Shown piece by piece: positions 14,793 to 22,042 of a DNA stretch of 22,075 nucleotides. The notes below the pieces were generated by a model. The model was not told the origin of the DNA, did not search any database, and was given only the letters and a program-made list of their open reading frames with translations. Numbering within the stretch: position 1 is the stretch's first letter; every line of letters begins with the position of its first letter. Position numbers and translations under genes: made by a program. Origin of the DNA: JAHHTP01 sp964587555 (GTDB taxonomy: Bacteria; Bacillota; Clostridia; Oscillospirales; Ruminococcaceae); assembly GCA_964587555.1 (NCBI GenBank), contig CAZPLR010000035.1, forward strand, positions 1-22,075. The letters run 5' to 3'.

Positions 14793-15018
14793 TATGTAAA
14801 AAAGGATGAATTTTCTAAAAACAAATTGTTATCAAAGGAAAAAATATTTCGAAAGTGCCGGAAATAGTCTGAAATTTCAGGCATGAGCAGGCATTTTAAA
14901 TTTACGGCTGGCTTTTCAAAAAAACCTGTTTTCAATTTCCGCATTCCCAGAAGACAAGGGTAAAGAAAGACAATTAATCGCTTAATATACGGCATTTTGA
15001 AGCATTTTGACAAGAAGA
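14793..15018. other. AT-rich gap with a possible second minus-strand promoter
   Basis: About 225 bases hold no convincing gene. On the minus strand TTGTCA (15013-15008) and TATATT (14989-14984) with an 18-base spacer could form a second, distal promoter toward hppA or a small RNA. A tandem 10-base repeat (GGCATTTTGA, AGCATTTTGA at 14991-15010) lies in its spacer. A 74-codon minus-strand frame here starts with TTG and lacks a ribosome site. Confidence 0.4.
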
Positions 15019-15044
15019 ATCCGGACGGGGGGATTCCGTCCGGA
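15011..15044 (-). terminator. Terminator of the glycerate kinase-MATE operon
   Basis: TCCGGACGG (15020-15028) pairs with CCGTCCGGA (15036-15044). On the minus strand the stem is followed by TTCTTCTTGT. It lies about 30 bases beyond the MATE stop codon. Confidence 0.78.
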
Positions 15045-15073
15045 AACGCGGGAATTTTTTCGTTGGATGCGCC

Positions 15074-16489
15074 TTAAGCCTGTTTATGTCCTTTATGCGC
15101 TTTGACCTCCGGCGGATAGTTGTTCGCTTTGATGCGCCGCTTGAGCCAGCCGCCCTGAAGATAGTAGACGATGAAGCAGATCGAGGTGATCGCCCAAGTG
15201 ATCGGGTAGCAGAGCATCAGCATCGGCAGCGTATCGTTGTGCGGCAGGATGAAGAAAATCCAGACCATACGCAGCACGCATACGCCGAAGAAGTTCATCA
15301 GCATTGGGATGATGGTGTCGCCGGTGCCGCGCATCGTGCTGGAGAGGATCTCGATACAGACGAAAGTAAAGAAGAACGGCATAATGGTGTGCAGGATCGC
15401 GGTTCCCTGCGCAATGACCTGGGGATCCTTATTAAAAAGATAGAGGACATATTTGCCTAAGAAAAACATCGTCCAGCTTAGCACAAGGATAGAAGAAAAA
15501 GACATGATTAAGCCGGATCTGACACATTTGCGCATGCGGTCATAGCGGTTTGCGCCGAAGTTTTGCCCAACGAAGGTGGTCACGGCGATGCCGAAGGCGT
15601 TTAATATCATCCACAAAACGCTGTCGATACGCCCGTAAGCGGTCCATGCCGCAGCGGTGGAAGTGCCGAAGCTGTTGACGCTCGATTGGATGACCATATT
15701 GGAAAAGGTGTATAGGACCGACTGAATTCCCGCCGGAAGTCCGATGTGCAGGATGCTTTTCAATTGTGTAAAATCGATGCGTATCTTGCGGAAATAGAGC
15801 TTATATGCAAACTGCGTTTTTGCCAGCGCGATGAGGATCAGCACGGCTGAAACGGCCTGCGAAATAATCGTGCCGATCGCGACGCCCATCACGCCCAGAT
15901 TTGCGCCGACGACCAAAATGATGTCGAGGATCAGGTTGGTGATACAGCAGACGATCAGGAAATACAGCGGACGCCTGGAATCGCCGACCGCCCGCAGGAT
16001 ACCGGAGCCGATATTATAGATCAGCGAGAAAATGATGCCGGAGAAGTAGATACGCAGGTAGATGATCGCGTGCGGATAGACGTCCTCCGGCGTATCCATC
16101 GCCCGCAGGGCAAACGGAGCAAGCAAAAGCCCCGCTGCGGTCAGCACGACAGCGCCGACGATCGCAAGCGCGATGGCGGTATGTACGGCGGAGGAAACCT
16201 TTTCGTGGGCGCCTGCGCCGAAATATTGCGAGATGATAACAGTCGCGCCGGAGGAAAGCCCGACAAAAAAGCCGACAAGCAGGTCGATGATGGTGCTGGT
16301 CGACCCGCCAACCGCCGCAAGCGCCTCGGTGCCGCAGAAATTCCCAAGGATGATCGCGTCGACTGTGGAATAAAGCTGCTGGAAAACCGAACCGAATACG
16401 ATCGGAAAGAAGAAGGTTAATATCTGCTTCCAGATAACCCCTTCGGTAAAGCCCGCTTGAATCTGCTCTTTCTTTTTGCCAATTGCCAT
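15074..16489 (-). CDS. MATE-family multidrug/cation antiporter
   Basis: The 471-residue protein has the 12-helix MATE architecture: two six-helix halves, each with the family's opening signature (first half QILTFFFPIVFGSVFQQLYS through ILGNFCGTEALAAVGG; second half beginning around SILHIGLPAGIQSVLYTFSN with FVGQNFGANRYDR). Such carriers export organic cations or drugs in exchange for Na+ or H+. The C-terminus ends in a basic tail (KAHKGHKQA). The ATG at 16489 follows AAGGAGGA. The gene starts only 17 bases after the glycerate kinase stop and shares its transcript. The real substrate cannot be inferred; linkage with glycerate kinase could mean a metabolite role or be accidental. If the organism has an Na+-pumping HppA, Na+ coupling would be plausible. 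Confidence 0.9.
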   Translation of the reverse strand: MAIGKKKEQIQAGFTEGVIWKQILTFFFPIVFGSVFQQLYSTVDAIILGNFCGTEALAAVGGSTSTIIDLLVGFFVGLSSGATVIISQYFGAGAHEKVSSAVHTAIALAIVGAVVLTAAGLLLAPFALRAMDTPEDVYPHAIIYLRIYFSGIIFSLIYNIGSGILRAVGDSRRPLYFLIVCCITNLILDIILVVGANLGVMGVAIGTIISQAVSAVLILIALAKTQFAYKLYFRKIRIDFTQLKSILHIGLPAGIQSVLYTFSNMVIQSSVNSFGTSTAAAWTAYGRIDSVLWMILNAFGIAVTTFVGQNFGANRYDRMRKCVRSGLIMSFSSILVLSWTMFFLGKYVLYLFNKDPQVIAQGTAILHTIMPFFFTFVCIEILSSTMRGTGDTIIPMLMNFFGVCVLRMVWIFFILPHNDTLPMLMLCYPITWAITSICFIVYYLQGGWLKRRIKANNYPPEVKAHKGHKQA

Positions 16490-16506
16490 AAATGTCCTCC
16501 TTGCTG

Positions 16507-17661
16507 TTAAGATATGGTAAGATTGAAAATACGGATGATGCTTTCGGTGGTATAGACCAGATTTTGATAGCTTTCGCCCGCCGACTCGCTCAGCGGAAGC
16601 GGCAGGCGGTTGATTGAAAACGCCGCGCTTACCCCTAGGCGGTACGCCTCGGACAGATCCCCTTTCAGCCCTCCGGCGATCACGATGACCGGAAGCCGCA
16701 GCGCCTTTGCGCGCTTTGCGATGCCGATGCAGACCTTGCCGGAAAGGCTTTGCGCGTCAAAGCAGCCTTCGCCGGTCAAAACGCAGTCGTAGTTTTCGGC
16801 GCATTGCGCAAAGGAGACCACATCCAATAAAGCGTCGATGCCGGAGCGCGATTCGGCGTTTAGAAAGACGCGCATTCCCGCGCCCATTGCACCCGCTGCG
16901 CCGCCGCCGGAAAACTGCTGCACATCCTGCCCGGTCTGTCTTTGGACGACTGCCGCGACAGCACGCAGGTTTTCATCTAAACGTTGTACCGCCGCTTCGT
17001 CGGCGCCCTTCTGCATAGCGAACACATATGCGGCGCCCTCCTTACCGTAAACGGGTGAGGTAACGTCGCAGACGAGGGTCAGCTTCACGTCGGACAAAAG
17101 CCGCTTGGCTGCGCGGTCGTCATAGGAGGCAATTTGTGAAAGCGTGCCGCCGGTCGGGACAAAGGCTCGCCCGCCTTCGTCATAAAATACCACGCCGAGC
17201 GCTGCCGCCGCGCCGCACCCAAAATCGTTGGTGCAGCTGCCGCCAAGACCTAGAAGAATTCTCTTGCAGCCGTTTTTTACTGCTTCAAGGATCAGTGTTC
17301 CAACGCCGAAGGTGGTCGTTCGCTGCGGGTCGCGCTCGCTGGCGGAGAGCAGCGTCAATCCTGCGGCAGCCGCCATCTCTATCACCGCAGTATCCCCCGA
17401 ATCGGCGGGAATGATCCCGTAAAATCCTTCGATCGGGCGCGAGAGCGGATCGGTTGTTTTACAGAATACTTTTCTTCCTCCGGCGGCCGCCAAGAATGCG
17501 TCCACTGTGCCTTCGCCGCCGTCCGCCGCCGGTATCTTGCGTATCGTAGGTGCATTTCTGCCCCGAAACGCACGGATAATCCCTTCCTCCATCCCTGCGC
17601 AAACCTCGGATGCGGAAAGCGTCCCTTTGAAGGAATCTGGGATAACAAGAAATTTATTCAT
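16507..17661 (-). CDS. glxK: Glycerate kinase (GlxK/GarK family, type 1)
   Basis: The 384-residue enzyme phosphorylates D-glycerate with ATP to 2- or 3-phosphoglycerate, linking glycerate, glyoxylate or sugar-acid catabolism to glycolysis. The family start (KFLVIPDSFKGTLSASEVC) and the conserved IPAADGGEGTVDAF (about 45-58) are present, together with GLGGSCTNDFGCGAAAALG and the C-terminal LTGEGCFDAQSLSGKV. Length is the family norm of about 380. The ATG at 17661 has GGAAGGCGG upstream; codons extending to 17772 are not family-like and lie over the promoter. It is the first gene of a two-gene operon with the MATE transporter. No glyoxylate carboligase or tartronate semialdehyde reductase is nearby. 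Confidence 0.93.
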   Translation of the reverse strand: MNKFLVIPDSFKGTLSASEVCAGMEEGIIRAFRGRNAPTIRKIPAADGGEGTVDAFLAAAGGRKVFCKTTDPLSRPIEGFYGIIPADSGDTAVIEMAAAAGLTLLSASERDPQRTTTFGVGTLILEAVKNGCKRILLGLGGSCTNDFGCGAAAALGVVFYDEGGRAFVPTGGTLSQIASYDDRAAKRLLSDVKLTLVCDVTSPVYGKEGAAYVFAMQKGADEAAVQRLDENLRAVAAVVQRQTGQDVQQFSGGGAAGAMGAGMRVFLNAESRSGIDALLDVVSFAQCAENYDCVLTGEGCFDAQSLSGKVCIGIAKRAKALRLPVIVIAGGLKGDLSEAYRLGVSAAFSINRLPLPLSESAGESYQNLVYTTESIIRIFNLTIS

Positions 17662-17760
17662 ATTTAAGCCGCCTTCCGATTCAAAATTTTGATATATTCG
17701 TGAAATATAATTTTTATGTCGCGCGATATTCGCTAAAAATACCGAAATGCTAATAAGCTT

Positions 17761-17788
17761 ATTATAACACATATTTTCAGAAAGTAAA
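17761..17788 (-). promoter_or_regulatory. Promoter of the glycerate kinase-MATE operon
   Basis: On the minus strand a perfect TATAAT (17766-17761) has TTTACT (17788-17783) 16 bases upstream, a moderate -35. The leader to ATG 17661 is about 95 bases. It lies back to back with the plus-strand promoter at 17801. Confidence 0.55.
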
Positions 17789-17800
17789 GGGGGTCAGCCC

Positions 17801-17829
17801 TTGAAAAAGTTATCCGAATATGGTATAAT
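17801..17829 (+). promoter_or_regulatory. Sigma-A promoter for the DUF5662 and flavodoxin genes
   Basis: TTGAAA (17801-17806) and a perfect TATAAT (17824-17829) are 17 bases apart. The start near 17836 leaves a leader of about 70 bases with a small GTCC/GGAC hairpin (17873-17886). Confidence 0.82.
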
Positions 17830-17905
17830 TATGGCACGAAAATGTTTTTTTCAAGGATAGGCGCAAAAGGCTGTCCAAAAGCGGACGGGAAAGGGGGCAA
17901 GGCGT

Positions 17906-18490
17906 TTGGGAGAGGAGCATCAAAACGGATGCGGATTTTTTACCCGTTTATTCGGTCATATACGCACAATCCTGCGGCATAAGCGGTATGTGCGGCGATA
18001 CTGTTTTCGCATCGGACTTTACGGGCAGGGAATCAGGCATGACTGGTCGAAATACAGCCCGACTGAGTTTTGCACCGGCGTGCGATATTACAACGGGAAT
18101 TTTTCACCGAATCGCACGGAAAAGGAGCGTTACGGCTATTCCAAAGCGTGGCTGCATCATAAGGGAAGAAACAAGCATCATCCGGAATACTGGATTGATA
18201 ACGCCTTAGAAGGGGATCACAAGATGTGCGGGATGGAGATGCCTTACCGATATGTTGCGGAGATGTTCTGCGATCGGGTTGCCGCCTGCCGAAACTATCA
18301 TCGCGAAAATTACACCGACGCGGACGCATGGGAGTATTACTGCCATTCGGCGGATCATTACATGCTGCATCCGAAGACACGCGCGCAGTTGGAGGAGCTT
18401 TTACGTATGCTGAAGGAAAAGGGAGAGGACGCGACCTTTTCCTATTTAAAAGAACAGGTCGAACGGTTCAAACGGGAAAAACAGGATTGA
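17906..18490 (+). CDS. DUF5662-family protein
   Basis: The 194-residue product appears to start at a TTG (17906) with GGGGG 8 bases upstream; no in-frame ATG is near. It matches the DUF5662 family in layout: a basic helix (HIRTILRHKRYVRRYCFRIG), then HDWSKYSPTEF, YYNGNFSPN, AWLHHKGRNKHHPEYW and a C-terminal YYCHSADHYMLHPKT segment. The many conserved His and Asp residues in these motifs suggest a metal-binding helical, HD-like hydrolase fold, but no activity is established for the family that I know of. No signal peptide or membrane segment is seen. The gene precedes a flavodoxin-like gene by 13 bases and both probably share one transcript. Confidence 0.78.
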   Translation: MGEEHQNGCGFFTRLFGHIRTILRHKRYVRRYCFRIGLYGQGIRHDWSKYSPTEFCTGVRYYNGNFSPNRTEKERYGYSKAWLHHKGRNKHHPEYWIDNALEGDHKMCGMEMPYRYVAEMFCDRVAACRNYHRENYTDADAWEYYCHSADHYMLHPKTRAQLEELLRMLKEKGEDATFSYLKEQVERFKREKQD

Positions 18491-18503
18491 GGAGGAATAA
18501 ATC

Positions 18504-19019
18504 ATGCTGAAAGCAGTCGTTTATACATCGCAGACAGGTTATACCGAGCAGTATGCACGGATGCTCGCCGGGAGGGCTGGGCTTGGATGCTATACGATCA
18601 AGGAAGCGAAGCGTAGGCTTGGAGAAGAGGACGCATATATCTATATGGGGTGGCTCTCGGCTGGAAGGATTTCCGGACTTTCCAAGGCAAGGCGGTTTCG
18701 CATGCCCGCTGCGGTTGCGGCGGTCGGTATTTCAGGTCCGGACAAAGCATATGAGGAAAAGCTGAAGAAGCAGAATAAGCTGGGGGAAACAGCGTTTTTC
18801 TACCTACAGGGCGGTTTTGCCCGCGAAAAGCTCAGGGGGCTATCGAAAATCATGATGAACGCTGCCTATCAATCGCTGGTCAAAGCGGCGCAGGCACAGC
18901 CGGATCCAACGCCGCAGCAGCAGAAAGCCGCCGAGCTTTTGCTTCATGGCGGAAGCTGCGTGACAAAGGAAGCTCTTTTGCCGCTGATCCGCTGGGCGAT
19001 CCTGCATAAAGAGGCGTGA
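18504..19019 (+). CDS. Flavodoxin-domain protein
   Basis: The 171-residue protein opens with a beta strand and an FMN phosphate-loop-like TSQTGYTEQYA (8-18), the hallmark of flavodoxin-fold proteins. The following YIYMGWLSAGRISGL resembles the second flavin-loop region of the protoporphyrinogen oxidase/HemG-like flavodoxin group common in Clostridia. The C-terminal third (AYQSLVKAAQAQ to ILHKEA) is a helical extension outside the classic domain. A redox role with bound FMN in the cytoplasm is the reasonable guess. GGAGG lies 9 bases before the ATG at 18504. No terminator is obvious after it; the next promoter starts about 55 bases downstream. Confidence 0.75.
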   Translation: MLKAVVYTSQTGYTEQYARMLAGRAGLGCYTIKEAKRRLGEEDAYIYMGWLSAGRISGLSKARRFRMPAAVAAVGISGPDKAYEEKLKKQNKLGETAFFYLQGGFAREKLRGLSKIMMNAAYQSLVKAAQAQPDPTPQQQKAAELLLHGGSCVTKEALLPLIRWAILHKEA

Positions 19020-19073
19020 TTCAGGTTTTTAAGCATTTCTGCAGGCTGTGCGGGGCGGCAGACGGGCTTAGAA

Positions 19074-19102
19074 TTGACAAAGCGGGCAAAATATGATATC
19101 AT
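19074..19102 (+). promoter_or_regulatory. Sigma-A promoter of the lar operon
   Basis: A perfect TTGACA (19074-19079) and TATCAT (19097-19102) are 17 bases apart. Transcription would begin near 19109 and meet a terminator hairpin about 20 bases later. Confidence 0.85.
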
Positions 19103-19127
19103 AACCTTAATGGCAAATTGTTGATTG

Positions 19128-19160
19128 AAAAAGGACAAAAACGAGCTTTTGTCCTTTTTT
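19128..19160 (+). terminator. Terminator hairpin inside the lar operon leader
   Basis: A perfect 13-base stem, AAAAAGGACAAAA (19128-19140) with TTTTGTCCTTTTT (19147-19159), has a 6-base loop and a run of six T at its end. It lies after the lar promoter and 20 bases before the larE start, so it should stop most transcripts unless overcome. It may be an attenuator. Alternatively it terminates the flavodoxin unit, with larE expressed by read-through. Confidence 0.8.
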
Positions 19161-19179
19161 CTTTCGAATGAGAGGAAGG

Positions 19180-19950
19180 ATGAAAGGTTTGCGGCTTTGC
19201 GACTTTTTTGCGCTGCATCCAAAGGCGGCGATCGGCTTTTCCGGCGGTGCGGACAGCGCGTTTTTGCTTTTTGAGGCGGTCAAAGCGGGGGCGGATATCG
19301 GCGTGTATTATGTGCAGACGGCGTTTCAGCCTGCGTTTGAGCTGGAGGATGCATGGGCGTTTGCGCGGCGGCTTTCGGTTCCGCTGCGGGTGATTCCTCT
19401 GGATATTTTGGCGGATGAGAGAGTCTGTGCGAACGACGGTATGCGCTGCTATTATTGTAAAAGGCGTATTTTTGGCGCGATTGCGGAGCAGGCGCGAAAG
19501 GACGGCTATACGCTGCTGCTGGATGGGACCAACGCAAGCGACGATATTTCCGACCGCCCGGGATATGCGGCGCTGCAGGAGCTGTCGGTGCTTTCGCCGC
19601 TTCGAATCTGCGGCATTACGAAGGAGGCGCTGCGGAAGGAATCCGAGCTGCACGGACTGTTTACTGCGAAAAAGCCCGCTTACGCCTGTCTTGCGACGAG
19701 GATTTGGGATCGTCCGATTACAGAGCAGGCGTTAAAAAGGGCGGAGACCGCCGAGCGGCTGCTTATGCTGCGCGGTTATCGGGACTTTAGGGTACGCTGC
19801 AAAGGAATGGAAGCGGTTTTGCAGATCGCCTTGCCGCAATATGAGCAGGCAAAAAGCGAGTTTTCTGTTTTGCAGCAGGAGCTTGCGCCGCTTTTTGCCA
19901 CAGTAACGCTGGATGCGCCGCGAAATGGGGAGAGGATGCTATGGACATAA
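19180..19950 (+). CDS. larE: LarE, ATP-dependent sacrificial sulfur transferase (NPN cofactor)
   Basis: The 256-residue PP-loop enzyme adenylates the pyridinium dicarboxylate made by LarB and donates sulfur to it, twice per cofactor. The PP-loop is SGGADS (21-26). RCYYCK (89-94) is the usual LarE CxxC segment. Cys170 in PAYACLATR aligns with the sulfur-donating Cys176 of the Lactobacillus plantarum enzyme, so the sacrificial mechanism is expected rather than an iron-sulfur variant; this alignment is by motif only. The ATG at 19180 follows AGAGGAAGG, while an earlier in-frame ATG at 19168 has no ribosome site. The stop overlaps larB by 10 bases. A tRNA- or NAD-related PP-loop ATPase is the main alternative, made unlikely by larB and larC downstream. 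Confidence 0.92.
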   Translation: MKGLRLCDFFALHPKAAIGFSGGADSAFLLFEAVKAGADIGVYYVQTAFQPAFELEDAWAFARRLSVPLRVIPLDILADERVCANDGMRCYYCKRRIFGAIAEQARKDGYTLLLDGTNASDDISDRPGYAALQELSVLSPLRICGITKEALRKESELHGLFTAKKPAYACLATRIWDRPITEQALKRAETAERLLMLRGYRDFRVRCKGMEAVLQIALPQYEQAKSEFSVLQQELAPLFATVTLDAPRNGERMLWT

Positions 19951-20723
19951 ACGAAATACTGCGCGCGGTTGCCGACCAGACCATGACGGTTGAAGAGGCG
20001 CGGCTGCAATTAAAGCTGGAGCCGTTTGAAGAGCTTGGCTTTGCGAAGATTGATCATCACCGCGCGCTGCGGCAGAATGCCGCCGAGGTCATTTATGGCG
20101 CATCGAAAACACCGCAGCAGATCTTGGCGATCGCCGCTGCGATGCGTGAAAAGGGCGGAAAGAACATTCTGATTACCCGTATGAGTGCTGAGGCTGCCGG
20201 CGTTGTTGGGGAGAGCCTGCCGCTTTTTTACGACCCATGTTCTAGGATCGGCGTAGTGGAGCGCACAAAGATCGTTACGGCAGGCGGCAGCATTGTGATT
20301 GTGTCTGGCGGGACAAGCGATCTGCCGGTTTGCGAGGAGGCGGCGCTGACCGCCGAAACGCTCGGGAATCCGGTAATCCGCGTTTATGACGCGGGGGTTG
20401 CGGGACTGCATCGGCTGCTTTCCAAGCTGGACGTTTTGATGCAGGCGACGGTTGTGATCGCTGTTGCCGGAATGGAGGGGGCACTTGCAAGCGTGGTGGG
20501 CGGGCTGGTGGAATGCCCGGTTATCGCGGTGCCGACCAGCGTTGGCTACGGCGCGAGCTTCCACGGCGTATCCGCGCTTTTGAGTATGCTCAATAGCTGC
20601 GCGTCCGGCGTGAGCGTCGTCAATATCGACAACGGCTTTGGCGCGGGCTTTTTGGCGAGCCGGATCAATCATATGGTGCATCCGCTTACCATGGAAAATA
20701 AAAATGAGGAGATTTTAAGATGA
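19941..20723 (+). CDS. larB: LarB, NaAD carboxylase/hydrolase (NPN cofactor)
   Basis: The 260-residue protein catalyses the first step of nickel-pincer cofactor synthesis: carboxylation of nicotinic acid adenine dinucleotide at C5 and hydrolysis releasing AMP. The C-terminal half is the PurE/AIR-carboxylase-like domain, with SGGTSDLPVCEEAALTAE (122-139), RVYDAGVAGLHRLL and AVPTSVGYGASFHG (196-209). Cys220 in MLNSCASG matches the Cys221 that forms a covalent adduct with the pyridine ring in L. plantarum LarB. The N-terminal 100 residues are the helical region typical of the family. The reading frame overlaps both larE (10 bases) and larC (4 bases), so the three are translationally coupled. Confidence 0.95.
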   Translation: MDINEILRAVADQTMTVEEARLQLKLEPFEELGFAKIDHHRALRQNAAEVIYGASKTPQQILAIAAAMREKGGKNILITRMSAEAAGVVGESLPLFYDPCSRIGVVERTKIVTAGGSIVIVSGGTSDLPVCEEAALTAETLGNPVIRVYDAGVAGLHRLLSKLDVLMQATVVIAVAGMEGALASVVGGLVECPVIAVPTSVGYGASFHGVSALLSMLNSCASGVSVVNIDNGFGAGFLASRINHMVHPLTMENKNEEILR

Positions 20724-21940
20724 AAACGTTATATTTGGAATGCAATATGGGTGCGGCGGGCGATATGCTGCTTGCGGCGCTGACCGAGCTGCTGCCGGAC
20801 AAGGCGGCGTTTGTCGCACAGCTGAATCAGCTTGGAATCCCTGATGTGACCATCGCGGCTCATGACGCGGTTTCCTGTGGGGTCCGTGGGCTGCATATGA
20901 CGGTCAAGGTCGGCGGGGTTGAGGAGGAGAGCCATGATGCGCACCACGCTCATCATCATGCCGAGCATGATCATCCGCATGAACATGAGCATCATCATTC
21001 TGGAATGGCGGAAATCCACGCGATTGTCGCGCAGATGCCGGTTTCTGATGCGGTTAAACAGAGCATTATGGCAGTATATGGAGAAATCGCCAAGGCGGAA
21101 AGCCGGGTTCACGGCACAACGGTTGAGCAGGTGCATTTTCATGAGGTCGGCGCAATGGACGCGATTGCAGATATTGCCGGCGTCTGCTTGGCAATCGAGC
21201 AGCTTGCGCCGGAGAGGATAGCCGCAAGCCCGATTTGCACTGGTTTTGGACAGGTGCGTTGCGCGCACGGCATTCTGCCAATCCCGGCGCCGGCGACAGC
21301 GCTTTTGTTGGAGGGGATTCCGGCGTATGGAGGCGGGATCGAGGGGGAGCTTTGTACCCCGACCGGCGCCGCGCTTCTGCGGCATTTTGTATCCAGCTTT
21401 GAAACGCGTCCGATGATGCGCACCGAGAAAATTGGCTGCGGCGTTGGCACAAAGGAGTTTGCAGCGGCAAATATTCTGCGCGCTTATTGGGGTGAAACCG
21501 AGGATGCAGCGGAAGACGTTGTGGAATTGAGCTGCAATCTGGATGACTGCACCGCCGAGCAGCTTGGCTTCGCGCAGGAGATTTTATTGGAAAACGGCGC
21601 GCTTGATGTTTTTTGGACCGCGATCGGTATGAAAAAAGGGCGACCGGGGACGATGCTGACCTGTCTTGCCGCGCCGGAGGACGCGGATCGGCTCACATCG
21701 CTTTTGTTTGCGCATACGACAACGCTTGGCGTACGGAGAAAGGTCTGCGCGCGCAGCATTCTGCGCCGAAGGACCGTTCGCGTGCAGACGCAGTATGGAG
21801 AAATTGGCGTTAAAATCTCAGAAGGCTACGGCGTCAGCCGGATAAAGCCGGAGTACGATGACTGCGCCATCGCCGCAAAAAAGCACGGATGCAGCATAAA
21901 AACAGTGAGTAACGCTGCACAGAAAGCTTACGGCGAATAA
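20720..21940 (+). CDS. larC: LarC, CTP-dependent nickel insertase, single full-length frame
   Basis: The 406-residue protein inserts nickel into the pincer dithio-nucleotide at the cost of CTP. The N-terminal part starts with LYLECNMGAAGDMLLAALTE and carries a His-rich loop at 72-93 with 13 His in 22 residues, a probable nickel store. The middle has HFHEVGAMDAIADI and ELCTPTGAALL. The C-terminal CTP-binding part (ELSCNLDDCTAEQLGFAQE, FWTAIGMKKGRPGTMLT) follows without interruption. In L. plantarum this part is reached by programmed frameshifting (larC1/larC2); here one frame suffices. The ATG at 20720 overlaps the larB stop, with GAGGAG ahead. A terminator follows. No larA, nickel transporter or LarR-type regulator is in the window. 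Confidence 0.95.
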   Translation: MKTLYLECNMGAAGDMLLAALTELLPDKAAFVAQLNQLGIPDVTIAAHDAVSCGVRGLHMTVKVGGVEEESHDAHHAHHHAEHDHPHEHEHHHSGMAEIHAIVAQMPVSDAVKQSIMAVYGEIAKAESRVHGTTVEQVHFHEVGAMDAIADIAGVCLAIEQLAPERIAASPICTGFGQVRCAHGILPIPAPATALLLEGIPAYGGGIEGELCTPTGAALLRHFVSSFETRPMMRTEKIGCGVGTKEFAAANILRAYWGETEDAAEDVVELSCNLDDCTAEQLGFAQEILLENGALDVFWTAIGMKKGRPGTMLTCLAAPEDADRLTSLLFAHTTTLGVRRKVCARSILRRRTVRVQTQYGEIGVKISEGYGVSRIKPEYDDCAIAAKKHGCSIKTVSNAAQKAYGE

Positions 21941-21952
21941 AGTATAATTTCT

Positions 21953-21993
21953 CCGCCCTTTTGTAGATTATGAACGCAGAAAGGCGGCTTTTG
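21953..21993 (+). terminator. Terminator of the lar operon
   Basis: CCGCCCTTT (21953-21961) pairs with AAAGGCGG (21980-21987) with one bulged C, around a long loop, followed by CTTTTGTT. It begins about 12 bases after larC. A TATAAT at 21943-21948 lies immediately upstream but has no recognisable -35. Confidence 0.7.
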
Positions 21994-22042
21994 TTAAAAC
22001 ACAGTAAAATTTCCCTCAAACATTGACCAACAGGAGGAAAAA

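Noticed and set aside
14789..15013. 74-codon minus-strand frame in the hppA/MATE gap
   Set aside because: It begins at a TTG inside a candidate -35 element, lacks a ribosome site and resembles no family; AT-rich chance frame.
20010..20681. 223-codon open frame on the minus strand opposite larB
   Set aside because: It is antisense to a clearly functional LarB frame, has no ribosome site and its product is Arg/His-rich without family resemblance.
20720..21940. Programmed frameshift in larC as in L. plantarum
   Set aside because: The N-terminal and C-terminal parts are in a single uninterrupted frame, so no recoding is needed.
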